Shown here in pieces: positions 10,053-21,539 of a DNA stretch of 22,449 nucleotides. Position numbers and translations under genes: made by a program. This DNA comes from Lingula anatina (lineage: Eukaryota; Brachiopoda; Lingulata; Lingulida; Lingulidae). Positions within the stretch are counted from its first letter, which is position 1; the number at the start of each line of letters is the position of its first letter. The notes beneath the pieces were generated by a model. That model saw nothing but the letters and a program-made list of their open reading frames with translations, had not been told where the DNA came from and did no database searches. The stretch is taken from NCBI RefSeq assembly GCF_001039355.2, contig NW_019775786.1, positions 188,001 through 210,449 of the forward strand, written 5' to 3'.

Positions 10053-10220
10053 CAGGGGCGGATCCAGAGCTATATACTGACAGTCTTCCAAATTATCTTT
10101 GTTGATTCATCCTCCAATTTTGACCGTCTTCCAACATTAAAAATTGGATACCCGTCAATGTAAACTTGAAAATCTGACCGTCTTCTGGAAGACCCAGAAG
10201 ACGGCCTAAATCCGCCCCTG
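10053..10220. mobile_element. 168-bp hAT-like MITE next to the ptf1a promoter
   Basis: Terminal inverted repeats: the left end CAGGGGCGGATCCAG matches the right end (read inward) CAGGGGCGGATTTAG, with 11 bp perfect and two mismatches in 15. CAGGGGCGGAT is a common end of hAT-type non-autonomous elements. Inside are three copies of TGAC[C/A]GTCTTC (10078, 10121, 10175). There is also an 11-bp hairpin (10178-10188 with 10194-10204) and a 9-bp hairpin (10113-10121 with 10140-10148). TGTTT flanks both ends (10048-10052 and 10221-10225). This may be a 5-bp target duplication, although most hAT elements make 8 bp. There is no coding capacity. The element lies 244 bp upstream of the TATA box. Confidence 0.75.
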
Positions 10221-10498
10221 TGTTTGACTGGTCGGTAGGACCCTCCGATGAGAAGCCCACCCCTGGTGGCTTGAATTCTAAGCGTTCTCTTTCACTTAAA
10301 GATTGGCGCGGGATTTTCGAGGAGGACAAGGCCCTAATGAGCGAGAAGGTTTAATGACTTTCTAATAGTTTTTGTTGAAACTTCTTAGCTCATACGTGCG
10401 TCGACAACGTGGCTGAAGCATGCATGTGCACTCTCTGACTACAGGGTGCGCTAGTGGTGTGCTACGGAAATTTTGAATGGATCTCACTGTAATTCTGT

Positions 10499-10670
10499 CA
10501 GGCCCGTAGCCATGGGGGTTCGAGGGGTTCGAAAGAACCGCCCTTTTTGCCAGGAAAAGGTCCATTCTGGGCAAAACTTGATCTAGGTACGCAAAGGTTT
10601 CATCGTAAAAAGGTCTACTTTTTCGGAAAAGTACCCCCCCCCCCCTTTGAAATTGCTAGCTACGGGACTG
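10499..10670. mobile_element. 172-bp second hAT-like MITE upstream of ptf1a
   Basis: The left end CAGGCCCGTAGCCA and the right end (read inward) CAGTCCCGTAGCTA match at 12 of 14 positions. CAGKCCCGTAGC ends are typical of a family of short hAT-like elements. A 12-base C run (10634-10645) sits near the right end. No clear target duplication remains, so it is probably an old copy. It is a different family from the element at 10053-10220, because the ends differ beyond CAG. Confidence 0.65.
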
Positions 10671-12475
10671 TTTGTATACTATTTCAGGAACCCCTGGGTA
10701 GAAAGTAGATGAGGCAGTAAATAATATAATAATTCTAGATTAGGGAAAAGCACTGATGACCCGATGTCCTTCTTGTTTTAATTTTTTTGACGAATATTTT
10801 GAACTTGTGTGTACCAGCAGCATATGGACTGTATGGAATACATTGTGTAGTAAGAGGGGGTCTAACAGCAGGACGCCTTACTGACTTTCTTTGTATCATT
10901 CTTTTGTTGAAGTTCAAAATTTGATACATTACTGTATACCAACAACACTTGGTTTAAGCGACAATATTGCCCATGCAAACATCAACTAAGAATGGGACGC
11001 TGTTATTCTTCCTGACCTAAATGCGCCGTCTTAATTGCAACTGTTTTTGGTCAATTAACAAGCCCAGTTCATTACTGTGGTCTTTATTGACTGTATTCCG
11101 TAAGCATAAGTGTCTTAATTATATCTTAATCACTTAAGTAGTGCTTCTGGATTGCGGGCTTTGTGATGTGATTAATAGTTTTAAGCCGGTCTTGTATCTG
11201 AGCACGCTTCGCAAATACCTGTTAAAGCCGTTACAGTATCAGAGTAGAATACTTTGTATCGACACCTCAAGTTTTCGCCCCCCCCCCGATCCCCAACAAA
11301 TTTCACATCTACCATGTAATAGGTTTACGTGTGGAATGGCCGTAAATAGGTCTATAATGGCGATTAATGGAACGGATTCAAAGTTGTTTAATTTGTATGG
11401 AAGATAATGCTGCGCCTTGTTAGTGAATATAGTTGAGTATTTCTTTATTTTGACGAGTATTTGTGTCCATAAATTTGACGTGGAATGAATCTACGTATTA
11501 AATTGACATAAAATACCAGATATGAATTCGAAAACCAGGTATGGTATTTATATAATTTCAGTATATTTTTGTTTATTATTAACTACGTGTATATCTTAAT
11601 CTAATTTTATAGGTTACTTTACAACGAGTTCAGGTAAGTGAATTTTTCACGATTCGCCTGGTGTAATTGTAACGAAATACACGTAAATAGAGACTTAAAA
11701 TTACGTATATATTTGTATTCACGTTGAGGACGTGGGTTTCCCCAGTCACGACTTTAATATCGACTTAAGATAAGGTCGAACTCACATAACCGAAAGAGAT
11801 AAACTGCAATCGTGGTCCCTTTATCATTCCAATGTGAATTCTATCATCAATTAATAACCAAACACTCGCGACCACGAGGCGTGATTTTAGGATTTTAATT
11901 TGCGACGTTTATCAGTAGACTGATGAAGAGTGATGGAGACGAGGAGAGAAAGGTTTTGACACAATCGAGATCACTTGGGTGGCATCTCACAATCCGTGGG
12001 TGTTATATGATACATTGCGTCTTTAAAATTAAAAGAAAGAAATTGTTTATGTGTTACATAAGAAATTACTATACTATTATACAGCGAGTTTTTCCGACCT
12101 GTATATTTAGGATAGCCAAAATCTCGGTTTATAAGTAAAGACTGTCTTTGGTCAAGGTAGTATATATTTATTTATTTACTTCCTTCCTTAAGTCTTCCCT
12201 TGTTACTATGCATGGATAATACCGCCTGCTCCAAGCATTAAAATTTGCGACGATCTTTTCACCATAACTTTGCCATTTTGCAGGTCAAAAATACATTCCA
12301 TATACGTAATCTTTCAATTAAAAAACAGTGAAGCTATTTAGTGCATCTTCCTAACTTTCACCAAAGAGATGATTTCATTTCTTTGCCTTCACCTTTTTGC
12401 GACGCCTTAAAACTTCGTAATTCAACCCCCCCTCCCCTGCACCGGGCAAGGTGCCGTGGACCTGCCATACCCTAG
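10671..12475. other. Gene-free stretch upstream of ptf1a
   Basis: No coding signal recognised. It contains a C10 run (11278-11287), a chance-looking near-match to the M13 forward primer (11736-11752) and AT-rich sequence. TATACTATTT at 10676 recurs at 7885, with similar bases following. Confidence 0.55.
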
Positions 12476-12778
12476 ATAAACCACTGCATTCTTCCTAAGG
12501 AAGCCACCCCAAGGAGCCCAGCCCCTCAGCAACGCCGTGATGCACCGCTCCCGTCTTGCCCCTGTTCAAATACAACAGGAGTAATAATAGGAAGAAGCAC
12601 CAGGGATGGAAAGCTTCTTGGAGATGACGACAAATATAGGTACAGTTTCACGCCCAGTTGCGAGATAACGGGACGGTATAATAAACAGCCTTATCGCCGC
12701 AGTCGTGACGGACGGGCATGCTACTGTAAAACTACCCTCGACCGCCTTGGCGACCCTCTAGTCCAACGAGAAGAAAGG
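12476..12778 (+). other. GC-rich open interval (101 codons, no ATG): possible exon or retroelement fragment
   Basis: Between TAG (12473-12475) and TGA (12779-12781) one frame stays open for 101 codons in sequence clearly richer in GC than its surroundings. The translation looks protein-like in its second half (KLLGDDDKYRYSFTPSCE, then Cys, Arg and Asp-rich sequence ending LVQREER), but I recognise no domain. AAAG|GTGATC at the end could be a weak donor. The other frames are broken. It may be an old transposable-element fragment. I cannot assign a function. Confidence 0.25.
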
Positions 12779-12781
12779 TGA

Positions 12782-13517
12782 TCTCTGTGGACGATGATCA
12801 GGGATAATAATCGATACAATTGATTGACTTTATTTATTATTTATTATTATTATTTTTTTTTTTGAAAGATTTGCTTATACCAAGTAGCAACATATACGCG
12901 TATGTTGGGATCTGAGATTTGACAATTGGGGAGGGGGTAGTTGTCCCTCAGTTTGATGAAGACTTTCTTGAAGCTATTTGTGTGCCTTCACACATCGAAG
13001 TTGTCCATTTTTGGATTTACTCGTACAATGCCTGTGTCGCATCTGACACTGGAAGTCTTGGCAGAAAGTAAAATAATTAATTCGCTAGGGTTCATTAGAT
13101 ACGATTATGCGGTAAAAAATAATAAGCGTAAGATCTAGAGGGGGGAGGGGTGTGAAATGTATAAATCTCTTTGTTTTCTCTCCCGTTCACTTTCCATTGA
13201 TGAGATAATGTTTCCGCAATTATAACTGTGTACTCTTACAGTATATCGAACTATTTCTAATCTGTCAAGATAAAAAAGATCACTTACTCTGCTGCTTGGT
13301 CTTGGAGTTACTTTATGTTGTGTCATTTTTTATCTTCTGAGAATTTTTCGCCTGATATGATTCTGAAATATGAAGTGCATAGATATGTGAGTGCATTGAT
13401 GCATGCATGAAAACGTTCTTAGGATTTTTAGACGTGAGGAAGACATGGGTTATATTCCTGTACTTGGGATAAAGACTATAGAAAAAGAAAGTCTCTCTAT
13501 TCTTATTTTCATCTGCC
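12782..13517. other. Gene-free stretch
   Basis: AT-rich, with a TTATTA patch and T run (about 12831-12863) and G-rich spots near 12928-12938 and 13141-13150. Frames here are short and featureless. Confidence 0.55.
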
Positions 13518-13518
13518 C

Positions 13519-13560
<42 letters not shown>

Positions 13561-13642
13561 CACGCACCCACATACACAGAAGTTAATTAACAAAACCTTT
13601 ACAATCTGTATGTTGTATGGGCTGAGGTGCGGTTAACCTTTT

Positions 13643-13682
<40 letters not shown>

Positions 13683-13777
13683 TACAAACACACACACACG
13701 GTGGTAAGTTCACAAAACCTTTACAACCAGTATGCTTTATGGCGTAAGGTAAACTCCGGCGACTCGTGAACCTTTTC
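13518..13777 (+). repeat. Tandem duplication: two ~125-bp units, each led by a (CT)n tract
   Basis: Each unit has a (CT)n run, a CA-rich stretch, then AAGTT(N)CAAAACCTTTACAA followed by GTATG-T-TATGG and, later, AACCTTTT. CT runs lie at 13518-13556 and 13646-13679. The cores CAAAACC begin at 13591 and 13713, a period near 122 bp. Identity in the non-repeat core is high, but the CT and CA tracts have diverged in length. Confidence 0.75.
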
Positions 13778-14107
13778 TCCTTATCATTTTTCAAAAGACA
13801 CACAATGTAATAGTACTGAAGTGGCCCCTTCACATTAAGCCTCTGAATGCTAAAATCTAAAGATAACTTCTTCAATAAAGTCATAATAGCAGATATGGAC
13901 CAGTAAATCATAAGGAGTGAGGGGTTTTATGCTACATGAGGTGTATTAAGAGTTGGATGAGGACGCTATTACGGGGAAGACCGGAAATCTTTAATAAGTT
14001 GTGTGAGGACATCGTCATGTTATATATTAGGGGTTTCTAGACAAATGTCTCTCTTTCAATCTCTCTTTTTCTTATTCTTCTCTGTTTTACTTCTTTTATT
14101 TTATCCG

Positions 14108-14109
<2 letters not shown>

Positions 14110-14147
<38 letters not shown>

Positions 14148-14217
14148 CGCACAGAACGCACACACACAAACACACACGCTCGCGCGCATGCACTGAACAC
14201 GCGCGAAACACGCACCT
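14110..14217 (+). repeat. Compound (CT)n-(CA)n-(CG) tract
   Basis: A CT run to 14140 passes into CA-rich sequence, then GCTCGCGCGCATGC and further CA/CG alternation. This is a long alternating pyrimidine-purine stretch with Z-DNA potential. It resembles the CT-CA heads of the duplicated units at 13.5-13.7 kb. Confidence 0.85.
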
Positions 14218-14842
14218 CAATCAGGCGAATAGTATTAGTAGGTAATAAAACATTCTCATTGAAGACACGAGAGCGGTGCCACATAAAGTTGCCTCAAACC
14301 CCCGTAACGCACACGTAATGACTTCGAAGACGCAGTAAACGGAATATTCGTTCTTTCTTTGGAAGACCCTTATTTATCAGCGCAATCTTGTGCAATATGG
14401 GTTCATAAACATCTCGATTTCGATAAAACCCTTAACAGAAATCTTAACGCAAACCGAACAATATTTTGATCGCGTAAGATCCCGCTTTGATGACATAAGA
14501 CGAAGCCGACAACCTTATTCCTGACTGATACAATTCAACCACCATCTCTTGTGCATTATAGATTTACAGACATCAATTGTGATAATGTCCCCCCTCCCCC
14601 CTCATTACTCCATTACAATTACGCTATAAAAGTCGGTTTTGCGGGCGTACCTGACGTCACCCAAGATGGTAAATTAGTACCCTGGAAAGCGATTACAAGT
14701 GTCAAGTTGCACGTTTTATGTCATGCACCGCAATGTTCAGTTTTTACTCCTGTTGATGCCTTTTTCTGCTGTCGCGAGAGGCGAGTCTGTATTTCGATAA
14801 AACCAATTTCCGCCTTCCCTCTACCAGGCCGCATATTATATT

Positions 14843-14947
14843 GAGTAGACATTTTCTCTGACAAAGTCCAGAGAATCACCGTCAATTTAACCAGAGACAT
14901 TTCTGCGACTACCTAGTGAAAAATCAATCTGTTTCTCTGGTAGAGGG
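14843..14947 (+). repeat. Dispersed repeat, copy 2
   Basis: This is the partner of 7630-7740, in the same orientation, 7.2 kb upstream of ptf1a on the other side of the gene start. By eye the two copies agree at roughly three quarters of positions over 75-100 bp. The sequence runs on to an A23 run (15112-15134) that might be the tail of a retroposed unit, but I cannot show that it belongs to the repeat. Confidence 0.6.
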
Positions 14948-15111
14948 TAAACTTCCCCCCTCTCCTTCCTGAAATTTCATATTATGCAAAATACGTTTCT
15001 AAAGTTCAATATTGAACTAGTAGGCGTAAGCGAGGTAATGTAAAACGTCAAACTGACACACGGGACCATGATAACAAGTATCCCGCTGCGCGTTTTGAAT
15101 CATTCTCTTTC

Positions 15112-15134
15112 AAAAAAAAAAAAAAAAAAAAAAA
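15112..15134 (+). repeat. A23 homopolymer
   Basis: A 23-base A run, possibly a retroposon tail. No matching element was identified upstream apart from the dispersed repeat ending at 14947. Confidence 0.9.
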
Positions 15135-15801
15135 TGTAGAGGAAGATATGGTGGACGTAAACCTTATTAATAAGCTGACCAACAAAACCGCACTCAAAGT
15201 GCACTATGCAGCCAATAACCAAAGACCGCTTTAACTTCGAGAAAAGAACCCCACTTTTCCCTAGTAAATATCGAACCGCAGTTTAAGCTATATAGCCTTC
15301 AAACGTTCTACATCCACAATCGGCTTACTCTGAATTATCCCCTATAGCAGAGAACAGCACAATGAACAACGCACTCTGGCAGCCGTAGCACTAAAATGCA
15401 CCGATAGAAAAATTCAATTTGTGACCGTTCTTCTTGGGTGAAATGAATAAATGCCATTCGCCTTTGAATAAAATAACTTTGATTTGAAGGGGGGAGGGAA
15501 TGGCAAATAAGAAACTTAAATGATGTTTTATTTGCTCAATAGTACAATGCCAGAAAAAAATTCGATTACCCCACACCGTAGAAAAAAGCCACTAATCGAA
15601 AGAAATTAACAGCTCTTTTAACCACCTTCAGCGCTTAGATTTGAATGAAAATCGCTATTTGTTAATGAGAATGTCGACCTTTTGAACCGTGGGTTTACTC
15701 AACCAGTGTTTGGGATTAACACGTTTTATCAATTGAAATAACAACAATGTCAAGATGTCGGCAAATATTCGAAAATACGTCTTCTGCTTGAGCTGTTTTG
15801 T

Positions 15802-16050
15802 ATGGGCCTAAACGAGAAGAGCGCCTTAAAGGCTCGCTCTCTCCACCCCGCGTGGCAAGAGTTTAAAGAGGTATCGGAAAATCTGCCCTGTGTGGAAGCC
15901 ATGCTCATGAAAATCAGCCTTTTTGCAAAGCCACAAAAGCGTAGTATAAATGATGTTTTGACTCGGGATTGCGCGAGAATGTCTTTCCGGAGCTTTTGTT
16001 CTCGCGCGAACTCTTTGTCTCGCGTGATTAGGCACGGGATTGAGGTATGA
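15802..16050 (+). other. Unassigned ATG-started open frame (82 codons) with TCTCGCG motifs
   Basis: An ATG frame of 82 residues, Lys/Arg/Ser-rich, with no recognisable domain. Its stop overlaps a donor-like GAG|GTATGA. The same stretch is open in two minus-strand frames, which suggests base composition rather than coding. Three TCTCGCG/CGCGAGA motifs lie at 15972-15978, 16000-16006 and 16018-16024; the first two belong to a 9-bp inverted repeat (GCGCGAGAA / TTCTCGCGC). It could be a CpG-rich regulatory patch or a first exon. Both readings are weak. Confidence 0.15.
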
Positions 16051-16056
16051 AAACAA

Positions 16057-19000
16057 TTAAACTGTAGAGGGAAACCATTAGCTTTAAACTTAATCAACAA
16101 CCCCGGGGTAAAATAATGGAGTAAATGTGGCACGGGGCTCTTTCTCCATTCAAATCTTACCACAGTTCAGTTCATTTGAAAGATCTTTCTTGTGTCATAT
16201 ACCTATATAGTCTCTTTCCCCATTCAAAATTCATTGCGTTTCTCTTCGCTTAAAAGCGGTTCCGTTTCGTCGAGACGCAGATTGCGTGCATCACGCGTGC
16301 TTTACAGTTTTGAAGAAAACTTCGGGGCTGTAACGTTATCCAACGTTTCGAGGCGTTTGTTATCTTATCCACTGAAGCGCTCATACTCATGACGCTTCGA
16401 TGAAGAAAGATGACATCTCCCAGCTTTATGTAAAATAAGGAAAACTCATTGTAGCGTACAGTTGTTGATTCGCCCTTGTAATACTTGCACTTGCAAGTAT
16501 ATATTTTAGAAAGAAGTTTATAAGAGAAGGACAGCGACACTCAACCTTAATTTGATAAGAACAAGGAATCTACTTTCTTGTTTAGAACAACATAGTTAAT
16601 TTGGTCCATTACTATAAAAGCAAACCGTTAAATTTAATGTTGTGTCCTGTCGTTTTTAATGTCCTGTGATGCAGCTATTTCACAAGCATGCGTTGCTAGA
16701 TTTGTTTGTTATTGTTACCTTCTTATAACAAGAAGATATATTGTAAAGAAGAGTTTGTGAAAAAAGTAATAAGGATAGGTTTCATAGATTTCTGAAATAG
16801 GCAAATGGACAAAATGCATTTAAAGTAAATTATATGAGCATGCAATAATGTCGATTAAATATTAAGTACTACTCTACAAAATAGTGTTTTAAGACCAATG
16901 ACGTTTTTTACACTGGATATTTACGGTAAATAATTCTTCTAAAAAGAATAGTTCAAAGTACATTGTATAAGGCATCCCAGTTATTTCTGTCTAACTGTCT
17001 GTCTCTTTTTTCATATATTCATCTACTTAGTTACTTGTATATTTTTGATTTTTTCTGACTTATTTGTGTCACCAGTGAGAATTTTGTATAGAATTTCAGA
17101 AATGACGTCATCTGAAAATTGTCGACTGTGGCTAATATTTGTAGGTATGGATATAGTATTTTTTCCGAGTTTCGGGGCAAAAATGCAACGTTGTTGTTTT
17201 GGATCTTTATTCAGCTGGTCACTGGAAGATAGCTTGATTTAACTACGTGTCAGAATATATGTTCACCAGGAAAAGCACGCCAGGTAAAATTATATTATCT
17301 TGTCTTATCTAGTGTTATCTGCACTGCACTTTATGAAACAAACGGATATGAACAAACTGAAAGCGCGAGTGTAGGGCAGAAACTGTTTTAAACCGAACAA
17401 TGCATCTGGTGGTGCAGATTGCCGATAACTGACTCATTGGACCTGGAACGAAAAAAAAGAGAGAGAGAGAGAGAGACATCATTTTTGATGAGTCAATTTG
17501 TCTCCGCTTGACAGGAAATGGGCTGAGTCACAACACGAGACGACTGTGGTAGCACAGGCCTTTTTTTCTTTTTAAATACGCTGAATAATGATTCTTTATA
17601 AAGAAACAGCATGCGCAATTAGAAAACACCATCATGCTATTTAACATAAGTCTAGACTTGGCTACTACGTGGTGCAAATCCTACAAAAGATTAACCCCGA
17701 ATTTTTTTTTGAAAAATTTCAGTATAAGAATGTACATGTTTAAACCCGAATTTTGTCAATTCGTAGGACAGTATCTCTCTTGGATTTACCTTATTTTCTG
17801 TTCCTTTATTTATTTATTTATTTTGCTGAGGCGGGCTTTATTTTTGGGAATCTTTTCATATATCAATCATTCGTGATCACTTAAAAGCTCAATGTTCTTT
17901 TGTAAAAAAATGAACGTCACTTTGACAATAAATCTTACAGGCGTTTTCAAATAAATTATAAACACAACTCTAACAACGTTATTAGTATTTACCTTACAGG
18001 TGCATCTGTTTTTTGTATTCATGTCGCATGTATTTATGTTCTCAGTCTGATTCCTGGTAAGAAATTTGTTACGCGTTATTATTCTGCTAAATTCGTAATT
18101 GATATACTGGATTGGTGCGCATTAAGTACTAATTATTATCTTGAAAATGTCTATTTACTCACAGTCATTAATGCTTAATTAATAAATTAATCTACTGTCA
18201 AATAATGACTATAACTTCTTAATTAAATACGTCTGCAATATCCTCTCCTATTGGATTAGATAAGCGAGAGAGACAGTGGAGATGGTTTCTGTTTAAGGAC
18301 ACGTTCACACAAGACTTATCTAAATCGCATCTGGTTCGACCTTATTGAAAAAGTGCCCGCTTCCACTCTTTTAATTGTATTCAATCCGCTGAGCCATGCT
18401 TACGTCTAGGTATGTTGTAATTATGCCGTCAAAGCTGCAGACTAAAATTGGAATACCCACTGTCTTAATAACAATCCAAAAAATTTAACGGAAGCAAGAT
18501 AGGTCGATTTAGAAGCCATCATTTTCGGCCTAGTGTGCGCGCTCCCTACCCTTGAAGAAAATCCAAGGACGTTGCGCTATCTTAAGGTCGAGAAGAATCG
18601 ATTTCGTGCACCTGCAAGCGCGCGTCAAATGTTGGGACACAAAACAAGGCGAAGAAAGACCCAATGTCAACACGAACGACAAACATTGACAGAAATCGAG
18701 TATTTGGATATAGAATTTCGTTTAGAAAGTCAAGATAAACCTTGGCGTTAAAACAATGCCTCTCGACTTCGTTGTTGTCGTTGTAACCACACTTGGATTG
18801 TCTCGTGGCTTTGATTGATGTTAGGCTGAGAGATTTGTCCAGCTGGCGCTAGCCGTCCTCTGTGATACCTCAGTTAAATTTCACTGTGGTATTCCGCGGG
18901 AAATTTACTACGGTTTTTATATCCACACTTCCTTTCTCTAAACAAAGACTGTATATTTCGTTTTGGTTGAAATGGTCTTAGTTTTCAATTAGATTTTATG

Positions 19001-20216
19001 ATTTTAGAATTTATTTTCTATTTTCACTTTGATATTAAGCAGTACATACATATAGCTACATGCCATTTATTCGTCCAAGACATTATGGGAACAGCGCCTT
19101 GATCCCAGTGTAAAGAAAAATATAAATTGGGCTCTTATGTACTGTAGAAAAGAAATTATAAAGTTAACTGTATCGTTTTAATGTTGTAATGATGTTATTC
19201 GAAATATTAAATACAATTTATCAAATAGCAGTTAATTAAAATCTACCATTTGATCGATATATTAGTAGTAAAATTATTGATTGCAATTGCACACAAAAAC
19301 GTCAAAATAGTTTTGGCTGAGGGAAAACTCAATGGATAACAAAATAAATGCATGCTTTGTCAAGATTAATCACTTCGAGTAATAAGCATGGAATGAAAAA
19401 CGTTTGGAGTGCAGCAAAATTTCATCTTAAGATGTTCAGCTTTTTTCTGTCAGTTTAAAAGCCAATATTCTCTTGAAAATTTGTAAAATATTATGAGACG
19501 ACAAATATTTTTCGTCCTGCGTAAATTATATGCCAATCACTGCGGAGACAAAAACCGTTGCTGTCAACATATTTTTGCATACCATCAAACAATGGAATGT
19601 AAAAAAAAGGAGACGTCCTCACAAAAGTGAAGTTTCTTAAAAGCTCTTCAGAATATTCTCGACTTCCGAACTACCCCACTTTAAAATGGCGTTCAAGGAG
19701 CATTTATGTGTCAAATTTCTAAAAGGTACATATGTAAAATTCGATCTGTCCCTCTCCGAAATGAGCGTCGTCTCCCCTTCTCATTGTGTTCAAGTTTGGT
19801 AAACGCATCAGCCACGGATTAAGGTGTTTTCAACTGTTTACGAAATCCAATACCGTTAAGTAGGGACAGCCTTTCAATTTTCAACCCTTGTATAGAAATA
19901 TTTATATATTAATTCCTTATGATGCCTCTTCAGTTCTTATCCCTTTTATACACGGGATTACGAAGTCTATCCTGAAAGCCCTTATGGATTGATCTCTTTA
20001 CCCGATCATTAGAAAGTCCTTCCGTCAATAGCGTTCGTCAATGGGATGCACCCCGGGGCGTGGACTGAAAGACGATTTCGGTTTCTGAACCCCGGTCTCG
20101 GGGTGTGTCTAAATAGCCGAAACACGTGTAAAAGATCCAGATATTCCCTGGGTGATATGACCCGGAGTGCTAGCGGCAAAATTGAGTTGACAGCTCCGCC
20201 CGCGCCGATAAGGAAA
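16057..20216. other. Gene-free stretch
   Basis: Mostly AT-rich sequence. An 8-bp hairpin ATACTTGC-ACTT-GCAAGTAT lies at 16481-16500. TAAT/ATTA homeodomain-type motifs are dense at about 18165-18230. An open frame ending at 18751 (Arg/Gln-rich, GTG start) has no recognisable domain. I see no gene. Confidence 0.5.
17456..17476. repeat. Short (GA)n tract after an A run
   Basis: An A-rich stretch followed by about nine GA units. Confidence 0.85.
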
Positions 20217-20239
20217 GGGGGAGGGGAGGGGAGGAGGGG
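20217..20239 (+). other. Strong G-quadruplex candidate
   Basis: Runs G5-A-G4-A-G4-AGGA-G4 (20217-20221, 20223-20226, 20228-20231, 20236-20239) meet the usual four-tract rule with loops of 1-4 bases. Confidence 0.6.
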
Positions 20240-21496
20240 TGTGTTAGAATTTTGTACTCAATTAAGGTTGGGAATTGTAACATATTGCGTTAGTTTTGCT
20301 GACCGTTTTAAAGGATCATTACTACGCACGCGTGTCTCATCTCCCGCGGTCTTTGTTTTAGGATTATCTTTCACCTTATATAAGAACGGTCGCTGTCACT
20401 TTTTTTATTCTGTTTACAGAAAATATTAGCATATCTTAGGAGAAATAAAAGTGGGCTTATGCATTCGACACGTTGTCAGTGAATGGGGCCTTTCAGTTAC
20501 AAATCTGCACCTAAAGTGAAGGCTTCGATTAACAAAAGACGAAAAAATATATCGGTAATTGAAAAAAAAAGATGTGCTTTTAGGTAACATATCAAAGTTT
20601 TACTCACAAGAACAACAAACTCGTGTCAGTCTTTATAAACCATTTACCTGAAAATCAGATTCTGTTGTGATTAGGCTTTCATTCGGTTCAAATAGTTAAT
20701 TGAATGAAAATTTGGAAAAGAAGGGGTATAATATTTCCATCACAACGCAACGAACGCAGGTTTTAACATCTGCAATCCAACTTGAACTCGGGCATGCGCA
20801 ATGGGAGCGATTAAACTCGTGATTCCGACTTATCCGCAAACCTAATAAACACAAGACAGCCATTCTAGCGGCGTCTTGCAATATTTGAAGAAAACTTTAA
20901 CCCGTACTCGAGTGGTATAAGAATAATTAATGAAGGGCCATTCGCCCCATAATGACTCATAACGACAAACACTACATTCGGTGTCTTGTGTCCTCTCAGA
21001 TGGCAAAAATTCGGTAAGATTGTCCTTCATAGCGTCGTAGCACTTGTCTTAAGTGCGCTCGATTTAAAGGCAAGACTCCGAGGACAATGTGCGCCTGTTA
21101 ATTAAGACGATGATTCAAGAGGGATTAGGCGACGGCGAGCGCGTCGGCCCTACCGAAACCACTCCCGATTTTACTGCTCTTCTAAATGATGAATCGTGGT
21201 TTTGAAAAATATTTGAAAATAATTTATATGATTAGGTTGTTTAAGAAATGCGCTAATCGAAACAGTTAGATGTTTAGTTTGATTATGAAATGTTAATGGG
21301 TGAAAGTGAAAACCATTGTTACATAGTATGTGTACACAAACTTGAAGACAAAATTAAAACTAATCAAATACTACTTTTTTGCCTAGTCTTCCGGAAATGT
21401 TATTTATTTTTTTAATAAACAAGATTATCACAACGTAATACACAAGCTCTATGTCATCCAGATAGATCTTATCTACCTGATATTGCAAAATCGTAT

Positions 21497-21539
<43 letters not shown>

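Noticed and set aside
15750-16163. 137-residue minus-strand frame
   Set aside because: It needs a GTG start directly after a stop, has no domain, and overlaps open frames on both strands, which points to base composition.
20046-20429. 127-residue ATG-started plus-strand frame
   Set aside because: It crosses the G-rich quadruplex tract and shows no domain, signal peptide or convincing splice context.
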